A DNA stretch of 15,937 nt from Candidatus Sumerlaeota bacterium (GTDB lineage: Bacteria > Sumerlaeota > Sumerlaeia > JADFCT01): contig JAPLSP010000408.1 in the NCBI GenBank assembly GCA_026398575.1, forward strand, positions 1 through 15,937, written 5' to 3'. Below, piece by piece: positions 15,440 through 15,937 of this stretch. Numbering within the stretch: position 1 is the first letter of the stretch; each line of letters starts with the position of its first letter. The notes beneath the pieces are model-generated. The model saw only the letters and a list, made by a program, of their open reading frames with translations. It was not told the origin of the DNA and did not search any database. The position numbers and the translations under genes were made by a program.

Positions 15440-15937
15440 TCAGATATTCAAACTGCCTGTCCGATAGCCTTCGAGGTCGAGCGCAACATAGACGAATCCC
15501 AGTTCTTTGAAATACGCTGTGATAGCCTGCCGCGCTTCCAACGCCGCCAGCCGCGCGATGTCGCCGGGCTCGACTTCGATCCGGGCGGTCAGTCCGTCGT
15601 GCCGCACCCGCGTCTGCCTCACGCCGAGTTCGGTCCTCAGGAATTGTTCGCCCGCGTCCACCCGCGCCAGCTTTTCCCGCGTGATGGGCTGGCCATAAGG
15701 GATGCGCGAGGCCAGGCACGCCGCCGAAGGATCATCCGAATTGGGCAGGCCGTAGGCGCGCGCCAGCTCGCGGATTTGCGCCTTGGTGAATCCCAGCTCC
15801 TTGAACGGCGAGAGCACCCCCAATTCCGCCAGCGCGCGCAGTCCGGGGCGGTGATCCTTGAGGTCGTCGCGGTGCGTTCCTTCCAGAACGTGCTTGAAGC
15901 CCTTGGAGCGGGCGTATTCGATGATCTGCGAGAAGAT
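15440..15937 (-). CDS. larE: ATP-dependent sacrificial sulfur transferase LarE (N-terminus beyond window)
   Basis: The last 165 residues are present; the frame is open to the window edge. LarE makes the nickel-pincer nucleotide cofactor of lactate racemase by donating sulfur to a pyridinium biscarboxylate mononucleotide. Visible LarE landmarks are VLEGTHRDDLKDHRPGLRAL after the (missing) PP-loop ATPase motif, LGVLSPFKELGFTKAQIREL, DDPSAACLASRIPYGQPIT, VRQTRVRHDGLTARIEV, and the typical ending FVYVALDLEGYRTGSLNI. The Cys in SAACLASR is at the position expected for the sacrificial sulfur donor. No larA, larB or larC is in view; many bacteria keep larE without larA, so a nickel enzyme other than lactate racemase may be the client. 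The stop lies 14 bases before the radical SAM start. Confidence 0.93.
   Translation of the reverse strand: MFSQIIEYARSKGFKHVLEGTHRDDLKDHRPGLRALAELGVLSPFKELGFTKAQIRELARAYGLPNSDDPSAACLASRIPYGQPITREKLARVDAGEQFLRTELGVRQTRVRHDGLTARIEVEPGDIARLAALEARQAITAYFKELGFVYVALDLEGYRTGSLNI

Overview
The window is a G+C-rich bacterial chromosome segment of uncertain phylum. It carries ordinary chromosomal genes (an asparaginyl-tRNA synthetase, an OsmC protein, a nitroreductase, an ArnT-like glycosyltransferase, a PAP2 phosphatase, a B12-type radical SAM protein and LarE). It also carries secreted proteins: a papain-like peptidase with a long repetitive tail and a golvesin-domain lipoprotein. Short-period repeats and large palindromes sit between, and in two cases inside, genes. 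Taken together this resembles PVC/FCB-type or candidate-phylum bacteria from metagenomes, but that placement is inference from style, not from a marker gene. No rRNA, tRNA, CRISPR array or transposase was recognised.

Layout. Bases 1-1642: the tail of an upstream gene overlapping a CPBP (CAAX-type) membrane protease. 1643-1859: a large palindrome between convergent genes. 1860-4676 (minus): a secreted C1 peptidase. 4900-6648 (plus): OsmC, nitroreductase and golvesin lipoprotein, with a 9-bp repeat tract after osmC. 6649-6826: a second palindrome. 6827-9482 (minus): a compact three-gene operon, locally A+T-rich, with a very good sigma70-type promoter. It encodes a 137-aa protein of unknown function, a probable ribbon-helix-helix protein and a KGGVGR-type P-loop ATPase. 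9536-12848 (minus): AsnRS and, upstream of it, a GT39/ArnT-like glycosyltransferase. 12944-13753 (plus): PAP2 phosphatase. 13866-15937 (minus): LarE (N-terminus cut by the window edge) followed 14 bases later by a radical SAM protein.

The best candidate for an undescribed system is the operon at 6827-9482. Its genes overlap (8 bases, then an ATGA stop/start overlap), so translation is probably coupled. The promoter -10 box lies inside a direct repeat that could be the operator of the middle protein. ParA-superfamily ATPases whose loop reads KGGVGRT are known from predicted NTP-dependent conflict (defence) systems. That suggests a small regulated conflict module here, but no toxin or nuclease domain was recognised in any of the three proteins.

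A second theme is repeat invasion. Three 9-bp-period tracts and one 7-bp-period tract occur in the window. One forms the Lys/Asp-rich tail of the PAP2 protein. Another (12 units of 7 bp = 84 bases = 28 codons) sits in frame in the linker of the radical SAM protein. Together with the two palindromes this points to families of dispersed small repeats in this genome.
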